Source of the DNA: JAJZSS01 sp964463505
Lineage (GTDB): Bacteria > Chloroflexota > Anaerolineae > Anaerolineales > UBA4823
Length of the DNA: 64,000 bases
Reading direction: 5' to 3'
NCBI GenBank assembly: GCA_964463505.1
Contig: CAYXDC010000007.1
Coordinates: forward strand, 1-64,000
The translations under genes and the position numbers were made by a program. Shown here piece after piece: positions 6,840 through 15,639 of the stretch (within the stretch, counting starts at the first letter, position 1; each line of letters starts with the position of its first letter). The notes below the pieces were generated by a model. The model saw only the letters and a program-made list of their open reading frames with translations. It did not search any database and had not been told where the DNA came from.

Positions 6840-9641
6840 ATGCAAACTTTGCTGGGGAAACACTGGCATCATTTACCGGGTGGTGAAGTTGTTGAACTCT
6901 TGGATTCCGACGCACAATTCGGATTAGATTTATTTGAGATCAAACACCGCCAGGAACGATTTGGTGCAAACCGGCTGACTCCCCAGCAGAGACAAAGCCC
7001 GTTCATACGTTTTCTGCTCCAATTTCACAATCCCCTGATTTACATCCTGCTGGCATCCGCGGTGATCACTGCGGTCGTCAAAGACATCAAAGATGCGCTG
7101 ATCATTTTTGGGGTGGTGCTGGTCAACGCCATCCTGGGATACATCCAGGAGGCGCGCGCCGAAAAAGCGATCGAAGCTTTGGCAGAGACCATGTCGACGG
7201 AAGCCTCGGCCATCCGGGCAGGCAAGATGACGCGTATCTCTGCTGCAGAGCTGGTGCCAGGCGATATTGTCAGCTTGAAGTCGGGAGACAAGGTGCCGGC
7301 AGACCTGAGATTGATCAGCACTCGTGATCTGCAAATTGCTGAGGCGACCCTGACAGGTGAATCGCAGGCAGTGTTCAAAGAGGCTGAAATCATTCTCTCC
7401 CCAGATACTTCATTGGCAGACCGGCGCAACATGGCCTATGCTTCGACTCTGGTCACCTATGGACAGGCAAAGGGGATTGTTACCGCCATCGGAGATGCGA
7501 CCGAAGTGGGGCGCGTATCCCAGTTAATTGCTTCTGCGGACTCTCTGGCAACCCCCTTGACCCGCAAAATCGAACAATTCAGCCGGTTAATTCTCTATGC
7601 GATATTAATCGTTGCCGCGATCGCATTTGGCGTTGGCGTGTTGCGTGGTGATCCAGTCATTGATACTTTGACGGCGGCAATTGCCCTGGCCGTTGCGATG
7701 ATCCCGGAAGGGCTGCCAGCGGCACTGACAGTGACCCTGGCGATCGGCGTATCCCGCATGGCGCGCCGGCAAGCAATCATTCGCCGCTTGCCAGCTGTAG
7801 AAGCCCTGGGAAGCACGACGGTCATTTGTTCCGACAAGACTGGCACCCTGACGCAAAACCAGATGACCGTGCAGGAGATTTACTCCAGCGAGCTTACTTA
7901 TACTGTCAGTGGTGCAGGGTATGAGCCTTTTGGAGAAATTCAATCTCAAGATGGTGCCCAGCTTTCCCGGCAGCCTGGCACTGCTTTGTATGAAACCATT
8001 ACAGCCGGTATGCTCTGCAATGACAGCACTTACTCTTATCAGGATGGGCAGGCTGTACATGTCGGGGATCCGACGGAAGTAGCGCTGCTGGTTTTGGGAG
8101 AGAAAAGTAATATCGATCTGGATGGGCATCTTTCCCGCGCTTACCCGCGTCTGGATGGCATCCCGTTCGAGAGCGAATTCCAGTATATGGCTACCCTGCA
8201 CCAACAAGCGCTTGTCGCAGCAACCGGCAGGCAAAATCGCGCATATCTTAAGGGTGGAGTCGAGGTTATTCTGGAGAAAAGCATCAATGGGCTGGATTCC
8301 GAAGGCAGGATCACAGCACTGGATGTGGGGAAGATCCACCAGGTGGCAGAGAGGATGGCAGAGCGGGGTTTCCGGGTATTGGCATTTGCGCGCAAAGATT
8401 TCGATGACAATAAGCGCAATATCCAGCACGCAGATTTTCATAGCGGGCTGACCTTTTTGGGGCTGCAGGGGATGATTGATCCCCCTCGATTTGAAGCGAT
8501 TGTGGCAGTTTCCGCTGCCCAGAAGGCTGGGATCCGGGTCAAGATGATTACCGGCGACCACCCGGCGACTGCCCTGGCCATCGCCCGAGAATTGGGAATA
8601 TTGCAGGCTGGCACCAATACAACGAGCGGGCAACCGGCTGCACTGACTGGACGCCAATTAGGTGCATTAACCGATGCCGAGTTGATCGAAGCGATCGAAA
8701 ATGTGGATGTATTTGCCCGGGTGAGTCCTGAGCAGAAGCTACGCCTGGTTGAGGCTCTGCAGGCCAGAGGGCAGGTTGTGGCAATGACCGGTGACGGAGT
8801 GAATGATGGCCCGGCTTTGAAACGCGCCGATATCGGGGTAGCCATGGGCATCACGGGGACAGATGTCGCCAAAGAAGCTGCCGATATGGTCCTCACTGAC
8901 GATAATTTTGCCACCATCGCCGCCGCGGTTGAGGAGGGGCGCACGGTTTTCGATAACCTGACCAAGATCATTGCCTGGACCTTGCCGACCAATATCGGGC
9001 AAGGGCTGGTAATCCTGCTGGCTTTGTTGATCGGGGTCGGGCTGCCCATTTTACCGATCCAGGTTTTGTGGATCAATATGACCACAGTAGCTTTGCTTGG
9101 AATTACCCTGGCCCTCGAGCTGAAAGAACCGGATATTATGCAGCGCCTGCCTCGCAATCCGGATGATCCGATTCTCACGCCGGCTTTGATCTGGCGCACG
9201 ATCCTGGTAGGGGTGTTGATATTAATCGGCTCGTTTGGCTTGTATGAATGGGAATTGCTGCGCGGGGCGAGTATTGTTGAGGCGCGCACGGCAGCGGTGA
9301 ACGCAGTGGTCTTCATCGAGATCTTCTACCTGCTCAACTGCCGTTCATTGACCTATTCGATATTCCAGATTGGCCCCACCGGCAACCGTTGGGTATTTGC
9401 CGGGATTGCCGGTATGGTTGTGTTACAAATGCTATTTACCTATGTGCCTTTTATGAATGTAGCTCTGACCAGCGCTCCGCTGGATATAGCTGCATGGTGG
9501 CGCATTCTGGCGATTGCCTTTGCCAGTTTCTGGATCGTAGAAATAGATAAGTTTATCCGGCGTCGGAGGAAGAAAACTCCCGGTAAAACACAGTGGTCAC
9601 CAACCAGTGCAGCGGATGATGCAACATACGGGCATTTGTAA
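6840..9641 (+). CDS. P2-like cation-transporting P-type ATPase
   Basis: This 933-aa pump has the cation_ATPase_N region, the actuator loop TGES (172-175), the phosphorylation motif with Asp332 in CSDKTGTLT, a nucleotide-binding domain and the hinge TGDGVND (650-656), with about ten membrane segments. It resembles SERCA/PMA-type pumps. The ion-site residues differ. The M4 Glu (E290 in IPEGLP) and M5 Asn (N718) are kept, but the M5 Glu is Gln721. In M6, Asn746 is kept while the SERCA Asp800 position is Val750 (W-I-N-M-T-T-V). With a carboxylate left only in M4, classical Ca2+ transport is doubtful; Na+, K+, H+ or Mg2+ are open options. It sits directly before the Mrp antiporter operon, which suggests monovalent-cation homeostasis. 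Confidence 0.93.
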   Translation: MQTLLGKHWHHLPGGEVVELLDSDAQFGLDLFEIKHRQERFGANRLTPQQRQSPFIRFLLQFHNPLIYILLASAVITAVVKDIKDALIIFGVVLVNAILGYIQEARAEKAIEALAETMSTEASAIRAGKMTRISAAELVPGDIVSLKSGDKVPADLRLISTRDLQIAEATLTGESQAVFKEAEIILSPDTSLADRRNMAYASTLVTYGQAKGIVTAIGDATEVGRVSQLIASADSLATPLTRKIEQFSRLILYAILIVAAIAFGVGVLRGDPVIDTLTAAIALAVAMIPEGLPAALTVTLAIGVSRMARRQAIIRRLPAVEALGSTTVICSDKTGTLTQNQMTVQEIYSSELTYTVSGAGYEPFGEIQSQDGAQLSRQPGTALYETITAGMLCNDSTYSYQDGQAVHVGDPTEVALLVLGEKSNIDLDGHLSRAYPRLDGIPFESEFQYMATLHQQALVAATGRQNRAYLKGGVEVILEKSINGLDSEGRITALDVGKIHQVAERMAERGFRVLAFARKDFDDNKRNIQHADFHSGLTFLGLQGMIDPPRFEAIVAVSAAQKAGIRVKMITGDHPATALAIARELGILQAGTNTTSGQPAALTGRQLGALTDAELIEAIENVDVFARVSPEQKLRLVEALQARGQVVAMTGDGVNDGPALKRADIGVAMGITGTDVAKEAADMVLTDDNFATIAAAVEEGRTVFDNLTKIIAWTLPTNIGQGLVILLALLIGVGLPILPIQVLWINMTTVALLGITLALELKEPDIMQRLPRNPDDPILTPALIWRTILVGVLILIGSFGLYEWELLRGASIVEARTAAVNAVVFIEIFYLLNCRSLTYSIFQIGPTGNRWVFAGIAGMVVLQMLFTYVPFMNVALTSAPLDIAAWWRILAIAFASFWIVEIDKFIRRRRKKTPGKTQWSPTSAADDATYGHL

Positions 9642-9651
9642 GGGAGCATAT

Positions 9652-9680
9652 TTCATAACGTACCAATAAAATGGTATAGT
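9652..9680 (+). promoter_or_regulatory. Candidate promoter of the Mrp operon
   Basis: TTCATA at 9652-9657 and TATAGT at 9675-9680 are 17 bp apart. They lie between the ATPase stop and the AGGAGG site (9713-9718) of the first Mrp gene. The -35 match is only fair. I see no terminator after the ATPase, so read-through is also likely. Confidence 0.45.
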
Positions 9681-9723
9681 TACTCTCAGTCAGTTCAATA
9701 ATTACGCACAGCAGGAGGCCTGA

Positions 9724-12645
9724 TTGGGTGGAATTGACCTTCTACTACCATTTTTAATCCTTGCTCTGATCTCTTTACTCCCTTTAGTTGTCCATCTTAA
9801 GGGCGGGTTAGCAGTATTGGCTCCCGGGAGGCTGGCTGGGGTTCTAGCCCTGGTCAGTGGGGGGCTGTTTATTCATTTTCTGCGTTTTGTTCCCCAAATC
9901 AATGCTGGTGAAACGATCAACCTGAGTTTTGATTGGATCCCAGATTTTGGTCTGCGCCTCAGCCTGGCTGTGGATGGATTGAGCCTGCTGTTTGCGCTGC
10001 TGATCACCGGGATTGGCACGATGGTGTTGCTGTATGCCAGCGGCTACCTGGCTCATGATGAAGATGCCGGGCGCTTTCTGTTCTATCTACTGTGGTTTAT
10101 GCTGGCCATGTTGGGGGTGGTACTGGCCGCAGATATCGTTTTGTTGTTCATCTTCTGGGAGCTGACCAGCATTACTTCATTTTTGCTGATTGCACATAAG
10201 ACGAAGAGCGAAGCTGCTCGCCAGGGAGCTTTCAAAGCCCTGATCATCACGGGCGGTGGTGGGATTGCCCTGTTAATGGGCTTGATGATCCTGGCAGTCT
10301 CAGCCAATGGGGTTAGCTTTATACAGATCTTAGACGCCGGTGAGCACATCCGGGCCAGTGAGCAGTACTTGTGGGTCCTGGGCTTGCTGGGTCTGGCGGC
10401 GTTCACCAAGAGCGCCCAAACCCCATTTCATATCTGGCTGCCAGACGCGATGAGCGCTCCCACGCCTGCCAGCGCTTTTTTACACTCCGCCACGATGGTG
10501 AAGGCTGGCGTGTATTTACTGGCGCGCTTTCATCCGCTGCTGGGCGACACGCAACCGTGGTTCTGGTTGTTGACTTCCGTGGGGATGCTGACCATGCTGG
10601 TGGGCGCTTACAATGCCTTGCGCCAGCACGATTTGAAAGGCATCCTAGCCTATTCCACCATCAGTCAGCTGGGCGTGCTGGTGATGCTGCTGGGGCAGGA
10701 TTCGGAGATCGCCTTCAAAGCGCTGGTTGTAGGGATACTGGCGCACGCTTTGTATAAAAGCGCTTTGTTCTTGGTAGCAGGAAGTATTGATCACGAAGCC
10801 GGGTCGCGCGACGTACGTAAGCTGGGCGGTCTGCGGGTGCAAATGCCGCGCAGTTTTTGGGTAGCAACCATTGCGGCGCTGTCCATGGCAGGGCTGCCGC
10901 CTCTGTTTGGCTTTCTGGCGAAAGAAACATTACTGGCGACCGTAATCCATCCGGATGTGCCACAAATCATGGGGCGTATATTGACCATCAGTGTGGTGGC
11001 AGGCGGGGCGATGCTGCTGGCGGCCGCGGGGATGCTGATCAAAGAGACCTTTCTGGGGAAGCCAAAACAAGATCGTCTTGCCATTCATGAAGCTCCGTGG
11101 ATGATGTGGCTGGCGCCAGCCATTCCTGCGCTGATATCATTCCTGCTTTCCGTGATCCCTGAGCCCAAACCCGTGGCTGAACTTCTGGCCCAGGCTGCCC
11201 AGGTAGGTTATGGGGATAAAGTCAAGGTGTCGTTTGCGTTATGGACCGGGATCAATGTACCTTTGTTATTGAGCATTGTGGCGGTTAGCCTGGGCAGCGC
11301 CTTGTTCATCTGGCGCAGGCATTTCAGCGCCTTCCAGCGCCGGATATTGCCGGAGCTCAACCTGCATATTTATTACAATCGCTTTATCAAGGGCATCGAT
11401 CGCCTGGCTTACCGGGCTACGCGCTTGCAAACCGGCACCCTGCGCTACTATATGGCAACTATGCTGGCGGCAGTGGGGGTCTTGCTGCTGTTATTTGGCG
11501 AGATTCCTATCTTCCACATCACGATGGGTGTGCCGAGTTTCGATTTCGGCCTGGAATTGCTGCTGTTGCGAATTTTCACCATGGGCCTGGCCATTGTGGC
11601 AGCCATTGCGACCGTGTTATTACGCCGTGATTTATTCGCCATAGTAGCCATGAGTATATCTGGTCTGAGCATTGCTCTGATTTTCGTCCTGGAACCATCA
11701 CCCGATGTCGCCCTGGTACAGGTTGTCGTCGATCTCCTGGCCACGGTGATCCTGGTCCTGGCCCTGATCCGCCTGCCGCGTGATCAACGCCAGCAGGCCA
11801 GTGAATTTACCTATCGCCAGGGACGGATTGGATTGACCCGCGACCTGGTACTGGCTACGGGCGGGGGGATATTCATGACTTTACTGACCTTAGGGGCATT
11901 AACTTCGCGCCCGCGACAGAGCCTGGTAACACCCTTTTATACCGAGAATGCGAAAGTCATGACCGGCGCCACGGATATCGTGGGCGCGATTGTGGTGGAT
12001 TTTCGCGCCTTCGATACATTGATCGAGATCTCCGTATTTTCTGTGGCTGGCTATGGGATTTACTCCTTGCTGCGCTACGCCGTTCGCAAAGCCGGGGACC
12101 GTGATGAGCAGGTGATCTCTGCAGTGGGCAAGCCTTTGCACTCATCTGGTATGGGAGGCGCACACCTGTCTCCATTGATCCGCAGCCTGGTGGTTTTTGC
12201 GCTGCCGGTGGCGATACTGCTGGCTTTCACACATATTCTCTATGGACACGACCAACCAGGCGATGGCTTTACCGCCGGTGTGATCGTGGGCTTGAGTGTT
12301 GGGCTGTGGTATATCGTGTACGGCTACCATGAAACCCGGGCGCGCCTGTTCTGGGTCAAACCTGCGCGCTTGATCGCAATTGGATTGACGATGGCGGCGA
12401 TCACCGCGCTGCTACCCTTGCTGTTTGGTGGAAGTGTTTTCAGCCACATAGATTTCGGCCAGATGTGGGGTTTACCTCTCCCAAAAGGAGTTGGCTTGAG
12501 CACTTCTATGTTCTTTGAGCTGGCGATTTGTATCGCAGTGACGGGCGGCATTCTTTCGATACTGAGTGCCCTGGGGCATCCGAAAGATGACGAGGGGGAC
12601 AGCGAACTGCTTTCGTCAGCCTCGGAAGGGAGCCTGAAACCATGA
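9724..12645 (+). CDS. mrpA: Mrp antiporter subunit A fused to subunit B
   Basis: This is the largest subunit of the multi-protein Na+(K+)/H+ antiporter, related to the NuoL proton channel of complex I. The 973 residues contain the NuoL-like core with the conserved Glu in FWELTSITSFLLIAHK and the Lys-rich helix FTKSAQTPFHIWLPDAM, then the MrpA C-terminal region with PDVALVQVVVDLLATVIL. After about residue 815 a complete MnhB domain begins (SPLIRSLVVFALPVAILLAFTHILYG, then GDGFTAGVIVG). A and B are therefore one polypeptide, and no separate mrpB exists in the operon. TTG at 9724 is chosen as the start because AGGAGG lies 5 nt upstream. The stop overlaps mrpC by 4 nt. Confidence 0.95.
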   Translation: MGGIDLLLPFLILALISLLPLVVHLKGGLAVLAPGRLAGVLALVSGGLFIHFLRFVPQINAGETINLSFDWIPDFGLRLSLAVDGLSLLFALLITGIGTMVLLYASGYLAHDEDAGRFLFYLLWFMLAMLGVVLAADIVLLFIFWELTSITSFLLIAHKTKSEAARQGAFKALIITGGGGIALLMGLMILAVSANGVSFIQILDAGEHIRASEQYLWVLGLLGLAAFTKSAQTPFHIWLPDAMSAPTPASAFLHSATMVKAGVYLLARFHPLLGDTQPWFWLLTSVGMLTMLVGAYNALRQHDLKGILAYSTISQLGVLVMLLGQDSEIAFKALVVGILAHALYKSALFLVAGSIDHEAGSRDVRKLGGLRVQMPRSFWVATIAALSMAGLPPLFGFLAKETLLATVIHPDVPQIMGRILTISVVAGGAMLLAAAGMLIKETFLGKPKQDRLAIHEAPWMMWLAPAIPALISFLLSVIPEPKPVAELLAQAAQVGYGDKVKVSFALWTGINVPLLLSIVAVSLGSALFIWRRHFSAFQRRILPELNLHIYYNRFIKGIDRLAYRATRLQTGTLRYYMATMLAAVGVLLLLFGEIPIFHITMGVPSFDFGLELLLLRIFTMGLAIVAAIATVLLRRDLFAIVAMSISGLSIALIFVLEPSPDVALVQVVVDLLATVILVLALIRLPRDQRQQASEFTYRQGRIGLTRDLVLATGGGIFMTLLTLGALTSRPRQSLVTPFYTENAKVMTGATDIVGAIVVDFRAFDTLIEISVFSVAGYGIYSLLRYAVRKAGDRDEQVISAVGKPLHSSGMGGAHLSPLIRSLVVFALPVAILLAFTHILYGHDQPGDGFTAGVIVGLSVGLWYIVYGYHETRARLFWVKPARLIAIGLTMAAITALLPLLFGGSVFSHIDFGQMWGLPLPKGVGLSTSMFFELAICIAVTGGILSILSALGHPKDDEGDSELLSSASEGSLKP

Positions 12646-12974
12646 ACCTGTTGATGGCGTTGGCTGTGGGCACGCTGTTCGGGATCGGAATGTTTCAGAT
12701 CTTACGCCGCAACGTGATCCGTTCGGCGATTGGGATGGTGATCCTTTCGAATGGGGTGAATTTATTTCTGTTATCCACCGGCGCTTACGATGGGGTCGTG
12801 GCCGCCTATACTACTGCCAGCCAGCAGATCAGCGACCCTGTCCCACAGGCATTAATCCTGACTGCGATCGTCATCAGCATGGGCGGATTTTCCATGGTGC
12901 TGGCTCTGTTATACGTGCTGTCTGTGCGCTATAAGACCAGCGATTCCGATCAGATCAACGAATTAAAATATTAA
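12642..12974 (+). CDS. mrpC: Mrp antiporter subunit C (NuoK-like)
   Basis: This 110-aa, three-helix membrane protein is homologous to complex I NuoK. It has the expected GMFQILRRNVIRSAIGMVILSNGVNLFLL segment and the QALILTAIVISMGGFSMVLALLY helix, in which bacterial MrpC proteins have the same ALILTAIVI core. Its ATG overlaps the stop of the mrpA-B fusion (ATGA), so the two are translationally coupled. It works within the membrane complex that exchanges Na+ or K+ for protons and supports pH and salt tolerance. The length is normal for the family. Confidence 0.95.
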   Translation: MNLLMALAVGTLFGIGMFQILRRNVIRSAIGMVILSNGVNLFLLSTGAYDGVVAAYTTASQQISDPVPQALILTAIVISMGGFSMVLALLYVLSVRYKTSDSDQINELKY

Positions 12975-12977
12975 CCG

Positions 12978-14471
12978 ATGTCGCCAGTTTTGCTGATTAC
13001 CTTACCTATCTTATTACCCTTGCTGGGCGCGCCCCTGGCAATATTTTTGCGCCGCAACCATCGTTTACAGTCCTATTTTGCGTTAGGTGTGAGCACCCTG
13101 GCTTTATTGGTCAGCCTGTGGCTTGCCTGGACTTTGCGCAGCCAACCGTCAGGATTAGTTGTCCAATTGGGCTCCTGGCCGGCGCCGTTCGGTATCAGCC
13201 TGGTGGCTGATCCAGTTTCGGTTTTCTTCCTGCTGATGGTACAGCTGGTCATGTGGTCCGGTTTTGTGTACTCCCTGGGGAGCAAAGAGTACAGCGCCAG
13301 CTATCCAACCTATTACCCGTTCTTCCTGATGCTCTCTGCAAGCCTGAGTGGGGCTTTCCTGACCGGCGACCTGTTCAATTTATTTGTGTTTGCCGAGTTG
13401 GTGGTCATCTCTGGAACGGTTTTGACGGCCATCTCGGACGACCGCTATGGCGTGGAGGCAGCTTACAAGTACTTTTATATCAGCCTGCTGGCCTCGGTGA
13501 TGCTGCTGCTGGCGGTGGGCAGCCTGTATATCGCTTATGGCACCTTGAACATGGCCGATCTGGCGCGCCGTATTTCTGAATCGCCGGATAATCCGTATGC
13601 CTCCCTGGCGATGATCTTCCTGCTGGCTGCTTTTATGGTCAAAGGGGCGGTCATGCCGTTTCACTTTTGGCAGCCCGACTTCCATACTGCGGCCCCCACA
13701 CCGGTCAGCGCCATGCTCTCTTCGATCGTGGTCAAACTGGGGGTCTATGGATTTCTGCGTATGAGCACGCTGCTGTTCCTGGAGGCGGATGCCCTGGCGG
13801 TATTGCGCGGTGTACTGATCGTTGTGGGCGTGACCGGCGTGGTCCTGGGAGGCCTGGCGGCGATAGGCACCTTCAATGCCAAACGCATGCTGGCCTATTC
13901 TACATTGGCGCAGATCGGATTTATCCTGGTGGGTATTGGCTGGGGGACGGAAGTTTCACTGGCGGCAGCATTGATTTTTTCCTTTAACCACAGCCTGATC
14001 AAATCGGCGATGTTGATGATCGCCGGCTACCTATCCAGCCGGGCTCCCGTAAAGGGCGCCACGTTCACCAACCTGACTGGCCTGGGCAAGCAGCTTCCCG
14101 CTGCTGGGGTGCTATTTTTCTTGGGCTCCATGGCGTTGGCCGGCTTGCCGCCCCTGAACGGTTTTATCAGCAAATTCTGGCTGTTTAAGAGCGGGGTGGA
14201 AGTAGACCGCCTGTGGATCCTGGGCTTGATTGGCTTTTCGGGGTTGCTGACCTTGATCTATACGCTGCGCGCCTTTCAAAAGATCTGGTGGCAAGCCGAT
14301 GAGACCGAGCGCCAGGTGAAAAAGGGAGATTCGCTGCTGGCGCCAGCATTTCTGATCAGCCTGTGCATCCTGTTTGGTTTGTGGCCAGAACGCCTGGTTG
14401 AGCTGGCGCATGCCGCAGCCAGCTGGATGATCGACCCCGCGCAGTATATTGCGCTGGTTCTGGGAGGATAA
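12978..14471 (+). CDS. mrpD: Mrp antiporter subunit D (NuoM/N-like)
   Basis: This 497-aa polytopic protein is the second NuoL/M/N-like proton-channel subunit of the antiporter. It keeps the channel Glu in FNLFVFAELVVISGTVLTAI and the Lys in FMVKGAVMPFHFWQPDFHTAAPTPVSAMLSSIVVKLGVYG, residues needed for proton movement in this superfamily. About fourteen hydrophobic segments can be counted. The gene starts 3 nt after mrpC and ends 4 nt before mrpE, so translation is probably coupled along the operon. Together with the mrpA-B fusion it would form the two ion-conducting modules. Confidence 0.95.
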   Translation: MSPVLLITLPILLPLLGAPLAIFLRRNHRLQSYFALGVSTLALLVSLWLAWTLRSQPSGLVVQLGSWPAPFGISLVADPVSVFFLLMVQLVMWSGFVYSLGSKEYSASYPTYYPFFLMLSASLSGAFLTGDLFNLFVFAELVVISGTVLTAISDDRYGVEAAYKYFYISLLASVMLLLAVGSLYIAYGTLNMADLARRISESPDNPYASLAMIFLLAAFMVKGAVMPFHFWQPDFHTAAPTPVSAMLSSIVVKLGVYGFLRMSTLLFLEADALAVLRGVLIVVGVTGVVLGGLAAIGTFNAKRMLAYSTLAQIGFILVGIGWGTEVSLAAALIFSFNHSLIKSAMLMIAGYLSSRAPVKGATFTNLTGLGKQLPAAGVLFFLGSMALAGLPPLNGFISKFWLFKSGVEVDRLWILGLIGFSGLLTLIYTLRAFQKIWWQADETERQVKKGDSLLAPAFLISLCILFGLWPERLVELAHAAASWMIDPAQYIALVLGG

Positions 14472-14475
14472 ACCG

Positions 14476-14958
14476 ATGTTGCGCATACTGCTGTCCATAC
14501 TGCCCCTGCTGTTGATCTACCTGGCGCTGACCGCTAATATCGAGCCTGGTAATATCGTGCTCGGGGTGCTCTTGGCGGGTCTGGTGATCTTTTTTGTGCA
14601 GCCTGGAAAGATCGTACATAACCTGGCGCGCCTGCCTCAGGCGCTGTGGGCGCTGGTACGCTTCCTGGCAGTCCTGGTCGTGGATATTATCAAGAGTGGG
14701 GTTGTGGTGGCGCAGATAGTCTTATCGCCGCGCTTGCCCATCTATCCGGGCATTATCCGCATTCCCACGCAGTGCAGTAACGACCTGGGCGCAGCCTTAA
14801 GCGCGTATGCGCTGACAGTTACGCCGGGTGAAATCACCATGGAGATCTCCGAAGATGGCGAGTTATTCGTGCACTGCCTGGATGTACGCCGCAGCCAGGA
14901 ATATGTACATGAAGCCCAGGTGCTGCGGCAGGAACTGTTGAGCAAGATTATTGATTAG
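14476..14958 (+). CDS. mrpE: Mrp antiporter subunit E
   Basis: This 160-aa subunit has two or three N-terminal membrane helices and a soluble C-terminal domain containing YPGIIRIPTQCSNDLGAALSAYALTVTPGEITMEI and HCLDVRR, the hallmark of the MnhE family. An upstream in-frame ATG at 14449 would overlap mrpD. The ATG at 14476 is preferred because GGGAGG lies 9 nt ahead and the protein then begins directly with its first membrane helix. MrpE is required for full antiport activity, but its exact role is unsettled. Confidence 0.93.
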   Translation: MLRILLSILPLLLIYLALTANIEPGNIVLGVLLAGLVIFFVQPGKIVHNLARLPQALWALVRFLAVLVVDIIKSGVVVAQIVLSPRLPIYPGIIRIPTQCSNDLGAALSAYALTVTPGEITMEISEDGELFVHCLDVRRSQEYVHEAQVLRQELLSKIID

Positions 14959-14979
14959 TGTTTTGGAGAAGTTTGATCT

Positions 14980-15255
14980 ATGGAAACGTTTTTAACAAAT
15001 GTCCTGCAAATCGCTCTGGCGATCCATATCCTGCTGTTGATGGTGTGCGTGTGGAGGGTGTGGCGCGGCGAAAATGTAATTGATCGCCTGATCGCCGCGG
15101 ATCTGGCAGTTACTTTGTCGGTGGCAGTGCTGGTATTGGTGGCACTTTTACGCAATTCCAGCCTGTACCTGGACGTAGCTCTGGCGCTGGCATTATTGGG
15201 CTTTGTGAGCACGCTGGCGCTGGCACGTTACATCGTTGACCAATCGATATTTTGA
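14980..15255 (+). CDS. mrpF: Mrp antiporter subunit F
   Basis: This 91-aa protein has three transmembrane helices and the conserved stretch RVWRGENVIDRLIAADLAVTLSVAVLVL, in which the R-G-x-x-x-x-D-R-L motif defines MrpF. A second helix contains SLYLDVALALALLGFVSTLALARYI, with the conserved Asp. It lies 21 nt after mrpE and 9 nt before mrpG. It is a small accessory subunit of the antiporter membrane complex. Confidence 0.95.
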   Translation: METFLTNVLQIALAIHILLLMVCVWRVWRGENVIDRLIAADLAVTLSVAVLVLVALLRNSSLYLDVALALALLGFVSTLALARYIVDQSIF

Positions 15256-15264
15256 GGCACTGTG

Positions 15265-15618
15265 ATGGAATTCAATTCCGGTTTTACTCTGGTTCGGCAG
15301 CTCCTGGCTCTTCTGGCTATCCTCATCGGGACAAGCTTCTCGATCCTCGGTGTATTGGGCTTTTTGCGTATGCCGGATGTTTATACGCGCTTACATGCCA
15401 CGGGTAAAGTCGGTGTTTTTGGCGTGGTCCTGTTAACGATTGCGGCAGTGAATCTGACTTTAATCGGTTTTGGGAAGGGCTTGATCCTGATCGTGATCTT
15501 GTTGTTCACAGGACCGGTGATCAGCCATGCAGTCAGCTCAGCAGCATACCGGATTGGTATCCCCATGCAGGGTGTGTTGCGTGATGATATCGCCCAACAT
15601 GAGGCGGAGGAAGCCTGA
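15265..15618 (+). CDS. mrpG: Mrp antiporter subunit G
   Basis: This 117-aa, three-helix subunit ends the operon. The motif FLRMPDVYTRLHATGKVGVFGVVLL is diagnostic for MnhG/PhaG. A GTG directly before the ATG could also serve as start; the ATG at 15265 is placed better relative to the upstream GAGG. Bacterial Mrp operons usually read A, B, C, D, E, F, G. Here the order is the same with A and B joined. No clear terminator follows, and the convergent FG-GAP gene ends only 22 nt away. Confidence 0.93.
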   Translation: MEFNSGFTLVRQLLALLAILIGTSFSILGVLGFLRMPDVYTRLHATGKVGVFGVVLLTIAAVNLTLIGFGKGLILIVILLFTGPVISHAVSSAAYRIGIPMQGVLRDDIAQHEAEEA

Positions 15619-15639
15619 GCAGTACGATCCGGCGGGCGG

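Noticed and set aside
8438..9316. 292-codon minus-strand frame inside the P-type ATPase gene
   Set aside because: Ser/Thr/Arg-rich shadow translation of membrane-helix codons; the plus strand is certain.
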